Origin: BJGO01 sp964640655
GTDB lineage: Bacteria; Bacteroidota; Bacteroidia; Chitinophagales; UBA10324
Length of the DNA: 64,000 nucleotides
Reading direction: 5' to 3'
Assembly (NCBI GenBank): GCA_964640655.1
Contig: CAZXFT010000014.1
Span: 1 to 64,000 of the forward strand
Shown in pieces: positions 36,878-45,782 of this stretch. Position numbers and translations under genes: made by a program. Numbering within the stretch: position 1 is the first letter of the stretch; each line of letters begins with the position of its first letter. The notes under the pieces are model-generated. The model made no database searches. It worked only from the letters and a program-made list of their open reading frames with translations, and had not been told where the DNA came from.

Positions 36878-38104
36878 CTATAGGGAGTTAAGGAATGTGA
36901 TCAGTTGGTTACGCTGTGTTTCTGTAAGGTTCATAAAAAATTCTTTTGAAGACTGACCTTCACCACCGTGAAGCAAAATAGCCTCATCTATTGAACGTGC
37001 CCTGCCATCGTGCATTAAATAGAGTTTTCCTCCCTGTACATCCTTAGCAAGTCCAAGCCCCCATAATGGTGTGGTGCGCCATTCAGCAGTTCCTGCATAG
37101 CCCTCTGTGTAGCCATCGTCGAGTTGATCTCCCATATCGTGCAGCAGCAAATCTGTGTAAGGATGAAAAACAAATTCAGAAAGCGGAACAATCGGAGAGT
37201 ATCCTGTTTTTAATGTTTCGCTGTGACATTTCTCACACCCTGCATTAATAAATAGTTGTTTGCCGGCTAGCACATTTGCATCATTCTGATTGCGGGGTTG
37301 TGGGGTTTGAAGTGTTTGAATATAAAAAACAACATTGCTTAAATTTTGATTCTGAACCTCAGGAATATTTGATGGTGTCGCTGGTATCACTGAATTTGGA
37401 TGCAAAGGATCTTTGGGAAGAAATGATGACGTGATACCCATATCCTGATTAAATGCTTGCACTGTTTGTTGAAAAATATTATAAGTGGAAGCTTTTCTAC
37501 CAAAGCGACACAGATAACGACCGTTAGTGCTAATGGCATTTACGTTGGGTGAAACCCATTGAGGAATGGTATTCCAGCTTACGCGACCTGAAATACCATC
37601 ACCATCCAAATCATAGGGATCAGCAGATGCAATGATGTCGGCTTCAGGAACTAATTCTAGAAAGCCTAGGCCGGCAACTATAGGTGCAATGAACTTTGCA
37701 CCGGTTGAACCGGCAGGTAAAGTTTCCGGAATGAAGCCTGGTAAGGAACGATGTTGTAGCTGAGGGCCGCCAAGGTGCAAATACTGATTACCGCTGCTGT
37801 CTGATTGTCCAAACCGAGTTAATACTGTAAATAGATGGCCGCGATTGTCATCGCTATGGCAGGACGCACACGATGTGGAAACAAACATTGGTCCCAGACC
37901 AGTTGAGGAAGTGTAAATTTCTTCAAATTCCTGATCACCCAGTAAAAAGATACGATGTTGTTCATCGCTTAGCCCCTCTGCTGGTGTATTCAGAACTGAA
38001 TTCAAGTGAGGTGCTTTAGGTTCAAACTTAGTACATGAAACCATGCAGATCAGAAAAAACAAAAAAGTAATTCCCGCTACATTTTTGAATAATGTATGAC
38101 TCAT
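36878..38104 (-). CDS. Di-heme oxidoreductase family protein (DUF1111)
   Basis: A 408-aa lipoprotein (signal ITFLFFLICMVSC) of the di-heme 'thiol oxidoreductase' DUF1111 family. Heme-binding motifs are CASCH at about 79-83 and CEKCH at about 290-294; the conserved DLDGDGISGRVSW block is in between and LMHDGRARSIDEAILLHGGE near the end. I chose the ATG at 38104 over a GTG at 38113, since the latter falls in a TATTTTTG -7-like box. It is the first gene of a three-gene redox operon with the Rieske protein and the porin. Substrate is unknown. Confidence 0.88.
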   Translation of the reverse strand: MSHTLFKNVAGITFLFFLICMVSCTKFEPKAPHLNSVLNTPAEGLSDEQHRIFLLGDQEFEEIYTSSTGLGPMFVSTSCASCHSDDNRGHLFTVLTRFGQSDSSGNQYLHLGGPQLQHRSLPGFIPETLPAGSTGAKFIAPIVAGLGFLELVPEADIIASADPYDLDGDGISGRVSWNTIPQWVSPNVNAISTNGRYLCRFGRKASTYNIFQQTVQAFNQDMGITSSFLPKDPLHPNSVIPATPSNIPEVQNQNLSNVVFYIQTLQTPQPRNQNDANVLAGKQLFINAGCEKCHSETLKTGYSPIVPLSEFVFHPYTDLLLHDMGDQLDDGYTEGYAGTAEWRTTPLWGLGLAKDVQGGKLYLMHDGRARSIDEAILLHGGEGQSSKEFFMNLTETQRNQLITFLNSL

Positions 38105-38180
38105 AGCAGACACAAAAATATTATTTAAGCAATTCTAAATAAAATAATTAAGAATTGCTTCAAAAAGCTTCAAGTGTATT

Positions 38181-39398
38181 TCAGTTCTGTGTTTTTATAA
38201 ATTTAGTTCTTAATGTATTTTTAGAGTTCTCTATTTCAATAAAGTACAGCCCTGCCTGTAAAGAAGAAGTTGATATGGTATGTTGATTAGAGAATATCAA
38301 ACTACTTGAAATAATTTCTTTCCCATCAATAGAAAACACTCTGAGTTTGTAAGGAGTCTGCAAATCAGATTGAATTGTAATAAAATCTTTTGCAGGATTG
38401 GGATACGCATTAACCTGAAGAGCGGAAGCAGAAGCTATTCCTGTGGCACAATCCAATTGTGTATATAAAAAGTCGCTCACGAAACGTACGGTGGTATCCA
38501 TATATAATGCACTACCAGCATATGGTACATGCGGTGCATTATTATATGTATAAAAAGAAGAAACGGTACCGTTAGTCTGGCACAAGGAATCAATACTGTA
38601 TGAACCACTTACAACCATGATCGGTATAAACTGCAGCATATAGAGCATTTCAGTATAGTAAGGGACAGTAGCATCATTGGTGCCGTGCATACTACATATA
38701 GGAGTGTCATTAGGTTTTATCCAGTCAATATCTCCGATTGCACCACAAAGATTCACAATGGCTTTGACATTTTCGGGATACCCGGGATTACCGCTGTTGC
38801 CGTGCATATCGCCTAAAAGGCTCATATCAATGTCGCTTGGTAGTTCGGATTCTTCATTCAGGTATGCATAATGAACTGCAATAAACGCACCTGCTGAGCT
38901 ACCACCAAGGAATATTTGATTGGTATCTATTTTAAAAGGATTGCCTTCACGTGCACTTTTCCAGAACCATCGTACGCAAGCTTTTGCATCCTGAACGGCA
39001 CGGTATACAGCACGAGTGGCTTCAGCTTTATTAGGTAAGGTTGATGCAAATCCTAAACGATAGTTATATGAAGCAGTTACATAACCGCGCTTTGCAAAAG
39101 AGTTGCAAAGGCTCACTACATCGTTATCGTTCTTTGTTCCAGTTATAAATGAGCCACCATGCGCTAAGATGAATAAAGGTCTTAAAGGCTCTGAATCGTT
39201 GGATGGTTCGTAGATATCCATAGTAAGATTCAGATTATCTCCCTGTGCTGTTGTGTTTGCACCAAAGGTGATGTCGGCTGTTTTAGTAACCTGTGTAAAA
39301 ATTTCAGTTTGATATCGACCGTTGCATTGTGCTGATGCATCTTGGCTGAGGATATTCAAAGTGAAAAAAGATAGGCAGACGAGTAAAAGTTTGTTCAT
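38181..39398 (-). CDS. T9SS type A alpha/beta-hydrolase (secreted esterase)
   Basis: A 405-aa secreted protein with a signal peptide ending DASAQ. The hydrolase domain (about 35-310) has the oxyanion HGGSF, the nucleophile motif GGSSAGAFIAVHYAY (about 165-179), an acid-containing HGTNDATVPY and a late PHVPYAG with the probable catalytic His. This is the carboxylesterase-like group. A type A sorting domain starts at VNAYPNPAKDFITIQS. It probably acts outside the cell on an ester substrate that cannot be named. Confidence 0.88.
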   Translation of the reverse strand: MNKLLLVCLSFFTLNILSQDASAQCNGRYQTEIFTQVTKTADITFGANTTAQGDNLNLTMDIYEPSNDSEPLRPLFILAHGGSFITGTKNDNDVVSLCNSFAKRGYVTASYNYRLGFASTLPNKAEATRAVYRAVQDAKACVRWFWKSAREGNPFKIDTNQIFLGGSSAGAFIAVHYAYLNEESELPSDIDMSLLGDMHGNSGNPGYPENVKAIVNLCGAIGDIDWIKPNDTPICSMHGTNDATVPYYTEMLYMLQFIPIMVVSGSYSIDSLCQTNGTVSSFYTYNNAPHVPYAGSALYMDTTVRFVSDFLYTQLDCATGIASASALQVNAYPNPAKDFITIQSDLQTPYKLRVFSIDGKEIISSSLIFSNQHTISTSSLQAGLYFIEIENSKNTLRTKFIKTQN

Positions 39399-39453
39399 GG
39401 TGTTTGGTTTGAAAGTCCAATGTAAACAAACTAATTGTATTTTGAGGGAATTA

Positions 39454-40779
39454 TTAATTCAAAACAGGAATTATTGAGTTGGTAAGCACTTCTGAACCAT
39501 TGATACGCTCTAATAACTCTTGCTGAATGGTATTTGAATGCTGTGAATTATATGTTTTGCGGACACGGATATAATTGTCGGTATAGCCCAACATATAACC
39601 ACCATCATTTTCATATTCCCAAAGTACAGACCTCCTGGTATTCAGATGCTCGTTGTAAAAAACATTTCGTTTTTTATCAGAAAGGTGTCGAAGTATTTTG
39701 TTGCGTTCCTGCCTCTTAGATACAGGTATATATCCATCCATATCAGCAGCTTCAGTATTGTCACGTTCACTGTAAGTAAACACATGCAAATAAGATAAAG
39801 GAAGTGAATGGATAAACTCGAAAGTTTCCTGAAAATGCAAATCAGTTTCTCCTGGAAATCCAACAATCACGTCTGCACCAATTCCAGCATGTGGCATTAA
39901 TTCTTTAATTCTGTGCATTCTTTCTGCGTAATGTTTAGTCAGGTAGCGGCGCTTCATCCTCTTTAAAATGAAATCGTTCCCAGATTGCATAGGAACATGA
40001 AAATGAGGAACAAACTTTTTTGATTGAGCTACAAATGAAATGATATTATCTGTTAACAGGTTTGGTTCAATAGAAGAAATGCGGAATCTTTCAATTCCAT
40101 CAACCTGATTGAGTGCGGTAATTAATTGCAACAAAGTTTCGCTCCGTCTCTCGTGCCCATTAGAGTATCCGAAGTCACCGATGTTAACTCCGCTTAGCAC
40201 TATTTCCTTTATGCCTTGTTTTGCTATTTCATTGGCTTGTTTCACTATGTTGGATACTGTATCGCTTCTGCTTTTTCCACGAGCCATAGGAATGGTGCAA
40301 TAAGTACAAGAGTAGTCACAACCATCCTGCACTTTTAAAAAGGTGCGTGTGCGCTCTCCCAGCGAGTAACTGCTTTGGTAATTAGTTACATCATTAATAT
40401 CGCAGGAGTAAACCTGAACTTCATCATTATTGATATCATTTAGCAATTCACCTAATCGGAATTTATCCTGTGCCCCCACAACCATATTTACACCCGAGAT
40501 TTCTGCAATCTGTTCAGGCTTTAATTGAGCATAGCAACCGGTTACCACAATGTGTGAGTCGGGATTGGAATTTTGTGCTTTGCGAACTATACGTTTGCAC
40601 TCTTTGTCTGCATTTTCAGTAACTGAACATGTGTTGATGACGTAATAGTCTGCTGGTGAATCGAAACTTACTTTTTCGTAACCAAGGGTCTCCAAATTTT
40701 TCCAAATCATGCTAGTCTCGGTGTAATTCAATTTACATCCAAGTGTATGAAAAGCCACTCTTTTTCTATTATTCGACAC
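39454..40779 (-). CDS. mtaB: tRNA t6A37 methylthiotransferase MtaB
   Basis: About 441 aa. The N-terminal UPF0004 domain has FHTLGCKLNYTETSM, NTCSVTENADKECKR and VTGCYAQL, giving the three cysteines of the auxiliary cluster. The radical SAM cluster is in QDGCDYSCTYCTIPMARG. A TRAM-like tail is present. MtaB adds the methylthio group to t6A37 in tRNAs reading ANN codons. The start is uncertain: a GTG at 40800 gives a longer form, but a -7-like TATCTTTG overlaps that region, so the GTG at 40779 (VSNNRKRVAFHTLG) is given. It follows a DUF5522 gene and purB. Confidence 0.93.
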   Translation of the reverse strand: MSNNRKRVAFHTLGCKLNYTETSMIWKNLETLGYEKVSFDSPADYYVINTCSVTENADKECKRIVRKAQNSNPDSHIVVTGCYAQLKPEQIAEISGVNMVVGAQDKFRLGELLNDINNDEVQVYSCDINDVTNYQSSYSLGERTRTFLKVQDGCDYSCTYCTIPMARGKSRSDTVSNIVKQANEIAKQGIKEIVLSGVNIGDFGYSNGHERRSETLLQLITALNQVDGIERFRISSIEPNLLTDNIISFVAQSKKFVPHFHVPMQSGNDFILKRMKRRYLTKHYAERMHRIKELMPHAGIGADVIVGFPGETDLHFQETFEFIHSLPLSYLHVFTYSERDNTEAADMDGYIPVSKRQERNKILRHLSDKKRNVFYNEHLNTRRSVLWEYENDGGYMLGYTDNYIRVRKTYNSQHSNTIQQELLERINGSEVLTNSIIPVLN

Positions 40780-40818
40780 GGCGAGCAAAGATAAGTGCAC
40801 AAGCTTTTATTTCGCTGT

Positions 40819-40992
40819 TTAATCAGGTAGTTTCTTCTCCGGTATAGCTTTGTTAAAGCCATATGGACAATGTATGCAGCTATTTCTACAACAATATCCT
40901 CGCTTCAGATGATATTCTTTAGTGAAAACTACATTGCCATTTTCATCAAAATAGAACATTTCATTTTTCGGTTTATTATCAGATGAATTCAT
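40819..40992 (-). CDS. DUF5522-like small cysteine protein
   Basis: A 57-aa protein, too short for many gene callers. It begins MNSSDNKPKNEMFYFDENGN and contains the motif RGYCCRNSCIHCPYG (about 31-45), with four cysteines and a histidine, as in the DUF5522 family of Bacteroidota; it could bind a metal. It starts 3 nt after the purB stop and ends 18-39 nt before mtaB, so it is probably co-transcribed with both. Function is unknown. Confidence 0.85.
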   Translation of the reverse strand: MNSSDNKPKNEMFYFDENGNVVFTKEYHLKRGYCCRNSCIHCPYGFNKAIPEKKLPD

Positions 40993-40995
40993 GGT

Positions 40996-42348
40996 TTACA
41001 ATACAAATTTACCGGTGTAGTTGTTTGGTGAAATTTTTTTCAATTCATCTTTAACACCTGATTCAATCTGTAAAGTGTCTATAAATTCTATTAAATCAGC
41101 TTGCGTGATATTGGATTTACCGCGTGTTAGTGCTTTGAGTGCTTCATAAGGCTGAGGATATTGTTCGCGGCGAAGAATGGTTTGAATGGCTTCAGCAACT
41201 ACTGCCCAGTTTGTATCTAATTCAGTTCTGACTGCGACTGCATTTACTTTAAGTTTTCCAATTCCCTTTAAAATAGAATTGAATGCTATTATAGTATGTG
41301 CATAAGGAACACCTACATTGCGCAGCACGGTTGAATCGGTAAGGTCGCGTTGCAATCGGGATATGGGAAGTTTAGACGATAAATGTTCAAATAAAGCATT
41401 TGCTATACCCAAATTACCTTCTGCATTTTCAAAATCAATAGGATTCACTTTGTGTGGCATGGCTGAAGAGCCTACTTCGTGCACTTTGATTTGCTGAGTG
41501 AAATAATCCATAGATATATACTGCCATAGATCGCGGCAGAAGTCAATCAGAATAGTGTTGACACGTTTCACTGCATCGAATTGAGCTGCCAGATGATCGT
41601 AATGCTCAATCTGAGTGGTAGGGTAGGAATAATGTAGTCCTAAGATATTTTGAACAAAATTTTGCGCAAATGTTTTCCAGTCGTAATCGGGATAGGCAAC
41701 GATGTGTGCGTTCATATTACCGGTAGCACCACCAAACTTTGCTGGGAAAGGAATTTTCTCGAGCAGTAGCATTTGTTGTTTCAATCGTTCCACAAAAACA
41801 TAAATTTCTTTTTCTAAAAGGGTGGGTGATGCTGCTTGCCCGTGGGTGCGGGCAAGCATAGGAATGTCTTTGCAGAGTAATGATAGTTTGTCAATAGCTC
41901 GGATAACAGCATCAAGCGATTCAATAAAGTAATGCGTATAAAATTCCTTGAGGGAAATAGGTATAGCTGTATTGTTAATGTCTTGTGAAGTAAGCCCGAA
42001 ATGTATGAACTCCCTGTATTCCATTAAACCTGCAGCATCCATTTTTTCTTTAAGGAAATACTCAACCGCTTTAACATCGTGATTGGTATTGCGCTCCTGC
42101 GACTTGATATATTCTGCATCTTGCTCCGTAAACTGATCAACCACTTCTCTTAATGTAATAAAAGCTTTTGTGTCAATATTTTTTACAGGTTGCAAGCCTG
42201 TCTGGCAAAGCGCAATGAAGTATTCAACTTCAACATGTACTCGATACTTTATTAAAGCATACTCTGAAAAATATTGTTGCAGTGATTGAGTTTGAGCGTG
42301 ATAACGACCATCAATGGGTGTAACAGCACTAAGGGTTGATAGATTCAT
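40996..42348 (-). CDS. purB: Adenylosuccinate lyase
   Basis: A 450-aa fumarase/aspartase-superfamily enzyme. The N-terminus has LSTLSAVTPIDGRYHAQTQS, then FIHFGLTSQDINNTAIP, ARTHGQAASPTLLEKEI, and the signature loop GSSAMPHKVNPIDFENAEGN (about 292-311). It cleaves SAICAR and adenylosuccinate in purine synthesis, releasing fumarate. The length is normal for the longer PurB type (E. coli-like, 456 aa). First gene of the purB-DUF5522-mtaB set. Confidence 0.96.
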   Translation of the reverse strand: MNLSTLSAVTPIDGRYHAQTQSLQQYFSEYALIKYRVHVEVEYFIALCQTGLQPVKNIDTKAFITLREVVDQFTEQDAEYIKSQERNTNHDVKAVEYFLKEKMDAAGLMEYREFIHFGLTSQDINNTAIPISLKEFYTHYFIESLDAVIRAIDKLSLLCKDIPMLARTHGQAASPTLLEKEIYVFVERLKQQMLLLEKIPFPAKFGGATGNMNAHIVAYPDYDWKTFAQNFVQNILGLHYSYPTTQIEHYDHLAAQFDAVKRVNTILIDFCRDLWQYISMDYFTQQIKVHEVGSSAMPHKVNPIDFENAEGNLGIANALFEHLSSKLPISRLQRDLTDSTVLRNVGVPYAHTIIAFNSILKGIGKLKVNAVAVRTELDTNWAVVAEAIQTILRREQYPQPYEALKALTRGKSNITQADLIEFIDTLQIESGVKDELKKISPNNYTGKFVL

Positions 42349-42494
42349 TGGTCAAAGTTAAGTTTTGTAAAAATGATAATTGTTTACATTCATATACATA
42401 TATAAAATGTGATAAAATGTTGACATTGATTAAACAAAAAAAGATGCATCAGGTTACATAGCTAAACTTTTTAAAAACACTAAAACTAAAAAAC

Positions 42495-44492
42495 ATGCAA
42501 AAACTATCATTACTCATCATTGCACTCTTTACAATATCGAGTGCCACATTTGCCCAAATGGCAAAAGTTCAAATCATTCACAACAGTGCAGATCCAGCTG
42601 CTGCTCAGGTGGATATTTATGTGAATGACAATTTATTGTTAGACAATTTCGCTTTCAGAGATGCAACCGGATTTGTTGATGTTCCTGCCGGAGTTGTGCT
42701 TAATATTCAGGTTGCACCTCCTAACTCAACTTCATCAGCACAAGCCATAGCAACTTTTCCAGTTACTCTTGCTGCCGGTGAGAATTATTATGTTGTTGCC
42801 AACGGTGTTTTAAACCCCGGATCATTTTCAGCTAATCCTGATGCTGCTTCTACAGCTTTTAATTTGTTTGCCTTTTCAGGAGCTCAATTGGCTTCAACCA
42901 GTGGAAGTGAATTTCAGGTACAGTTTTTCCATGGAGCAACAGATGCTCCAACAGTTGATGTTGTAGCACGTAACTTGGGTAACATTGTAGCTATTGACAA
43001 CTCATCCTATGGTAACTACAATGGCACTTCATACCTGGGATTACCTTTACAAAACTTAATTCTTGATGTTACACCAGGTAGCGATAACAGTAGCATATTG
43101 TTAACCTATCAGGTAAACACTTCAGGGCTCGGTGGATTAAGCGGTTTAATCTTTGCATCAGGATTCTTAGATCCTTCAGCTAACCAGAATGGTGAAGGTT
43201 TCGGTGTTTTCGTAGCTCTTGCCAACGGTACTGTAGTTGAGTTGGAACAAACATCACTTGCTCGTTTGCAGGTAATTCATAACAGTGCTGATCCAGGTGC
43301 TGCTCAGGTTGATGTTTACGTTAACGATAACTTATTAATAAACGATTTTGCATTCCGTGCGGCTACTCCTTTTATTGATGTTCCTGCCGATGCATTATTA
43401 AACATACAGATTGCTCCTCCAACATCTATTTCTTCTGCAGAAGCTATTGCTACCTTCCCTGTAACACTTCAAAATGGCAAGACCTACATCGTTTTTGCTA
43501 ATGGTGTACTCGCTCCCGGCTCATTTGCTTCTAACCCCGATGCTGTTTCTACTGGTTTTAGTTTGTATCCTGTTGCCGATGCCAAAGAATCAGCTACAGG
43601 TAATAATGTAAGCATTCTTGCTTTTCACGGTTGTACCGATGCACCAACAGTTGATGTTAAGTTGAAAAATGGTCCTGTATTATTTGATGATTTAGCATAT
43701 ACCGAGGCTAGTTCTTATTTAACAGTTCCAGCTGCAAATTACATCCTGGAAGTAACTCCTGGTAATAATAACAATGCAGTTCTGGTTTCATATGAAGCTA
43801 ACGTTTCTTCAGTTGGTGGAAGTGCAATAACAGTTTTTGCAAGTGGATTCCTTACACCTTCTGCTAATCAAAATGGAGAAGCATTTGGATTGTGGGTTGC
43901 CCTTGCCGATGGTTCTACTTTCGCTCTTCCTGTTGTATGTAATACCTGCTCAGCACCTGCTGGTCAAAGCACTTCAAACATTACAGCTACGTCAGCTAAA
44001 GTAAATTGGAACAACCCAAATTGTACACAACGTTTCCGTTTACAGTACCGTGTTGTTGGTGCACCAAATTGGATTACACGTTTTACTTCTAACACTTCAT
44101 TTACATTAAAGAACCTTGCTCCGTCCACTAATTATGAGTATCGCCTGCGTTCGGTTTGCTCTTCTGAAGGAACATATATCTCTAACTGGTCTTCTACAGG
44201 AACATTTACAACATCATCTCAGGGTGCTTCTGATCGTTTGGAAGAAATGGAAGTAACAGAAATGCAATTGTTCCCTAACCCGGCACAGTCAGTATTGAAC
44301 ATTGCTGTTCAATCAACATTTGAAAACAACTCAGTGGAAATTTACAATGCATTAGGTCAGGTGGTTTATACTCAGTTAAATATAGCTGACCGCACAGTTT
44401 CAGTTGACATCAACAGCCTGCCAAAAGGATTATATATAGTTCGTTACAGCGATAACAATGGTAACGTAAATCGCAGCTTCGTTAAGAACTAA
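42495..44492 (+). CDS. T9SS type A protein with two DUF4397 repeats and an FN3 domain
   Basis: A 665-aa secreted protein with a signal peptide ending ATFAQ. Two DUF4397-containing repeats of about 235 residues each follow: the first opens AKVQIIHNSADPAAAQVDIY at 23 and the second ARLQVIHNSADPGAAQVDVY at 256. A fibronectin type III domain runs from about 482 (CSAPAGQSTSNITATSAKV) to about 570. The type A sorting domain begins near 592 with LFPNPAQSVLNI. DUF4397 has no proven role; a surface or extracellular structural function is inferred. A strong terminator follows. Confidence 0.9.
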   Translation: MQKLSLLIIALFTISSATFAQMAKVQIIHNSADPAAAQVDIYVNDNLLLDNFAFRDATGFVDVPAGVVLNIQVAPPNSTSSAQAIATFPVTLAAGENYYVVANGVLNPGSFSANPDAASTAFNLFAFSGAQLASTSGSEFQVQFFHGATDAPTVDVVARNLGNIVAIDNSSYGNYNGTSYLGLPLQNLILDVTPGSDNSSILLTYQVNTSGLGGLSGLIFASGFLDPSANQNGEGFGVFVALANGTVVELEQTSLARLQVIHNSADPGAAQVDVYVNDNLLINDFAFRAATPFIDVPADALLNIQIAPPTSISSAEAIATFPVTLQNGKTYIVFANGVLAPGSFASNPDAVSTGFSLYPVADAKESATGNNVSILAFHGCTDAPTVDVKLKNGPVLFDDLAYTEASSYLTVPAANYILEVTPGNNNNAVLVSYEANVSSVGGSAITVFASGFLTPSANQNGEAFGLWVALADGSTFALPVVCNTCSAPAGQSTSNITATSAKVNWNNPNCTQRFRLQYRVVGAPNWITRFTSNTSFTLKNLAPSTNYEYRLRSVCSSEGTYISNWSSTGTFTTSSQGASDRLEEMEVTEMQLFPNPAQSVLNIAVQSTFENNSVEIYNALGQVVYTQLNIADRTVSVDINSLPKGLYIVRYSDNNGNVNRSFVKN

Positions 44493-44515
44493 TTTTCAAT
44501 ATTAAATTATTAAAA

Positions 44516-44550
44516 AAGCCTGCTTCAAATTTGAAGCAGGCTTTTTTATT
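44516..44550 (+). terminator. Intrinsic terminator after the DUF4397 gene
   Basis: AAGCCTGCTTCAAA (44516-44529) and TTTGAAGCAGGCTT (44530-44543) form a perfect 14-bp palindrome with T-rich sequence after it. The A-run before it suggests that it could work on both strands. Confidence 0.92.
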
Positions 44551-44576
44551 AGTAAGGCAAGGTGTAACATTACTGT

Positions 44577-45782
44577 ATGAATAAATTATTGATTTTAGTT
44601 TCACTCACATTTATCACCGGCACTAATGTTTTTGCACAAGACACAATATCATTGATGACCTATAATCTGCTTGGTTATTACAGCAGCGATTCCGATTCTT
44701 CAACACGTAATCCCTATTTCAGAACCATCTTATTAGAATTTCACCCTGACATATTAGTAACACAGGAAATTAAAAGTCAGAGTGGAGCTGCCGGTTTTTT
44801 AAATAATGTTTTAAAACCGCTTGATCAGGACTATCAGATTGCGCCTTATTTTCAGGGTAACGATACTAACAATTCTCTTTATTACAATTCAGCTAAGTTT
44901 AATTGTATTGATAACCTGATTATTATAACAACACTTCGCAACATCAATCATTTCATTCTCATACATAAACAATCCGGCGACACCCTTCATGTTTTTTCTG
45001 TTCATCTCAAGGCAAGTTCAGGGGCTAACAATCAGGCACAAAGAAAGAGCGAGGTAGACTCCTTAAGAAAAGTCAGTGACAATTTATCGCTTGATGACTC
45101 CTATATAGTGTGTGGCGATTTTAACATGTATGGATCTGATGAACCGGGTTATAACAGGTTACTTGAACCGAGTATCAATAACACTGGTTATTTCATTGAC
45201 CCGATAAACCTGACTGGAGCTTGGAACAATGCCAGCTACGCACAGTATCATACTCAATCACCTCGTGTGCGGGCTTTTGGAGGAGGTGTAACCGGTGGTC
45301 TCGACGATCGTTTTGATTTAATTCTTTTTTCACCTTCAATTAATACGACAGGTAAAGTGCGTTATGTACCTAATTCAACCAATCCTATTGGCAACGATGG
45401 AATGCACTACAACGATTCCATTAATCGCTTACCTAACCTGGCTGTCAGCGACGAAATCGCCAACGCATTGCATTATGCAGCCGATCACCTTCCGTTAATG
45501 GCAAGGTTTGTTTTTATGAACGGTTGGCCTGCATCGGTTTCTGACCTTGCTAATAGATACATAACATTATATCCTCAACCGGCAAATCAGGTTTTATTTG
45601 TTGATAATAAATCGTTTAATAATTCATCTTATACTATTACTGATGTTAGTGGCAGAGTGCTTATGCAGGGAACTTTAAACAACTGTGGTATTCATACACA
45701 TAGTCTTGAGGATGGCCTATACATTCTCAGTCTCACAAATCAGAATCAAACATCATCAAGAACTTTTATTGTTGCTCACTAA
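44577..45782 (+). CDS. T9SS type A endonuclease/exonuclease/phosphatase family protein
   Basis: A 401-aa secreted protein (signal peptide ending NVFAQ). The EEP fold is visible as LMTYNLLGYYSSDS, ILVTQEIKSQSG (metal Glu), VFSVHLKASSGANN, SYIVCGDFNMYG, and the final ADHLPLMARF, with the catalytic His. Family members are nucleases, sphingomyelinases or inositol phosphatases; this one would be extracellular. A type A sorting domain begins with LYPQPANQVLFV at about 322, using YPQP rather than YPNP. The 3' end overlaps the convergent GWxTD gene by 17 bp. Confidence 0.9.
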   Translation: MNKLLILVSLTFITGTNVFAQDTISLMTYNLLGYYSSDSDSSTRNPYFRTILLEFHPDILVTQEIKSQSGAAGFLNNVLKPLDQDYQIAPYFQGNDTNNSLYYNSAKFNCIDNLIIITTLRNINHFILIHKQSGDTLHVFSVHLKASSGANNQAQRKSEVDSLRKVSDNLSLDDSYIVCGDFNMYGSDEPGYNRLLEPSINNTGYFIDPINLTGAWNNASYAQYHTQSPRVRAFGGGVTGGLDDRFDLILFSPSINTTGKVRYVPNSTNPIGNDGMHYNDSINRLPNLAVSDEIANALHYAADHLPLMARFVFMNGWPASVSDLANRYITLYPQPANQVLFVDNKSFNNSSYTITDVSGRVLMQGTLNNCGIHTHSLEDGLYILSLTNQNQTSSRTFIVAH

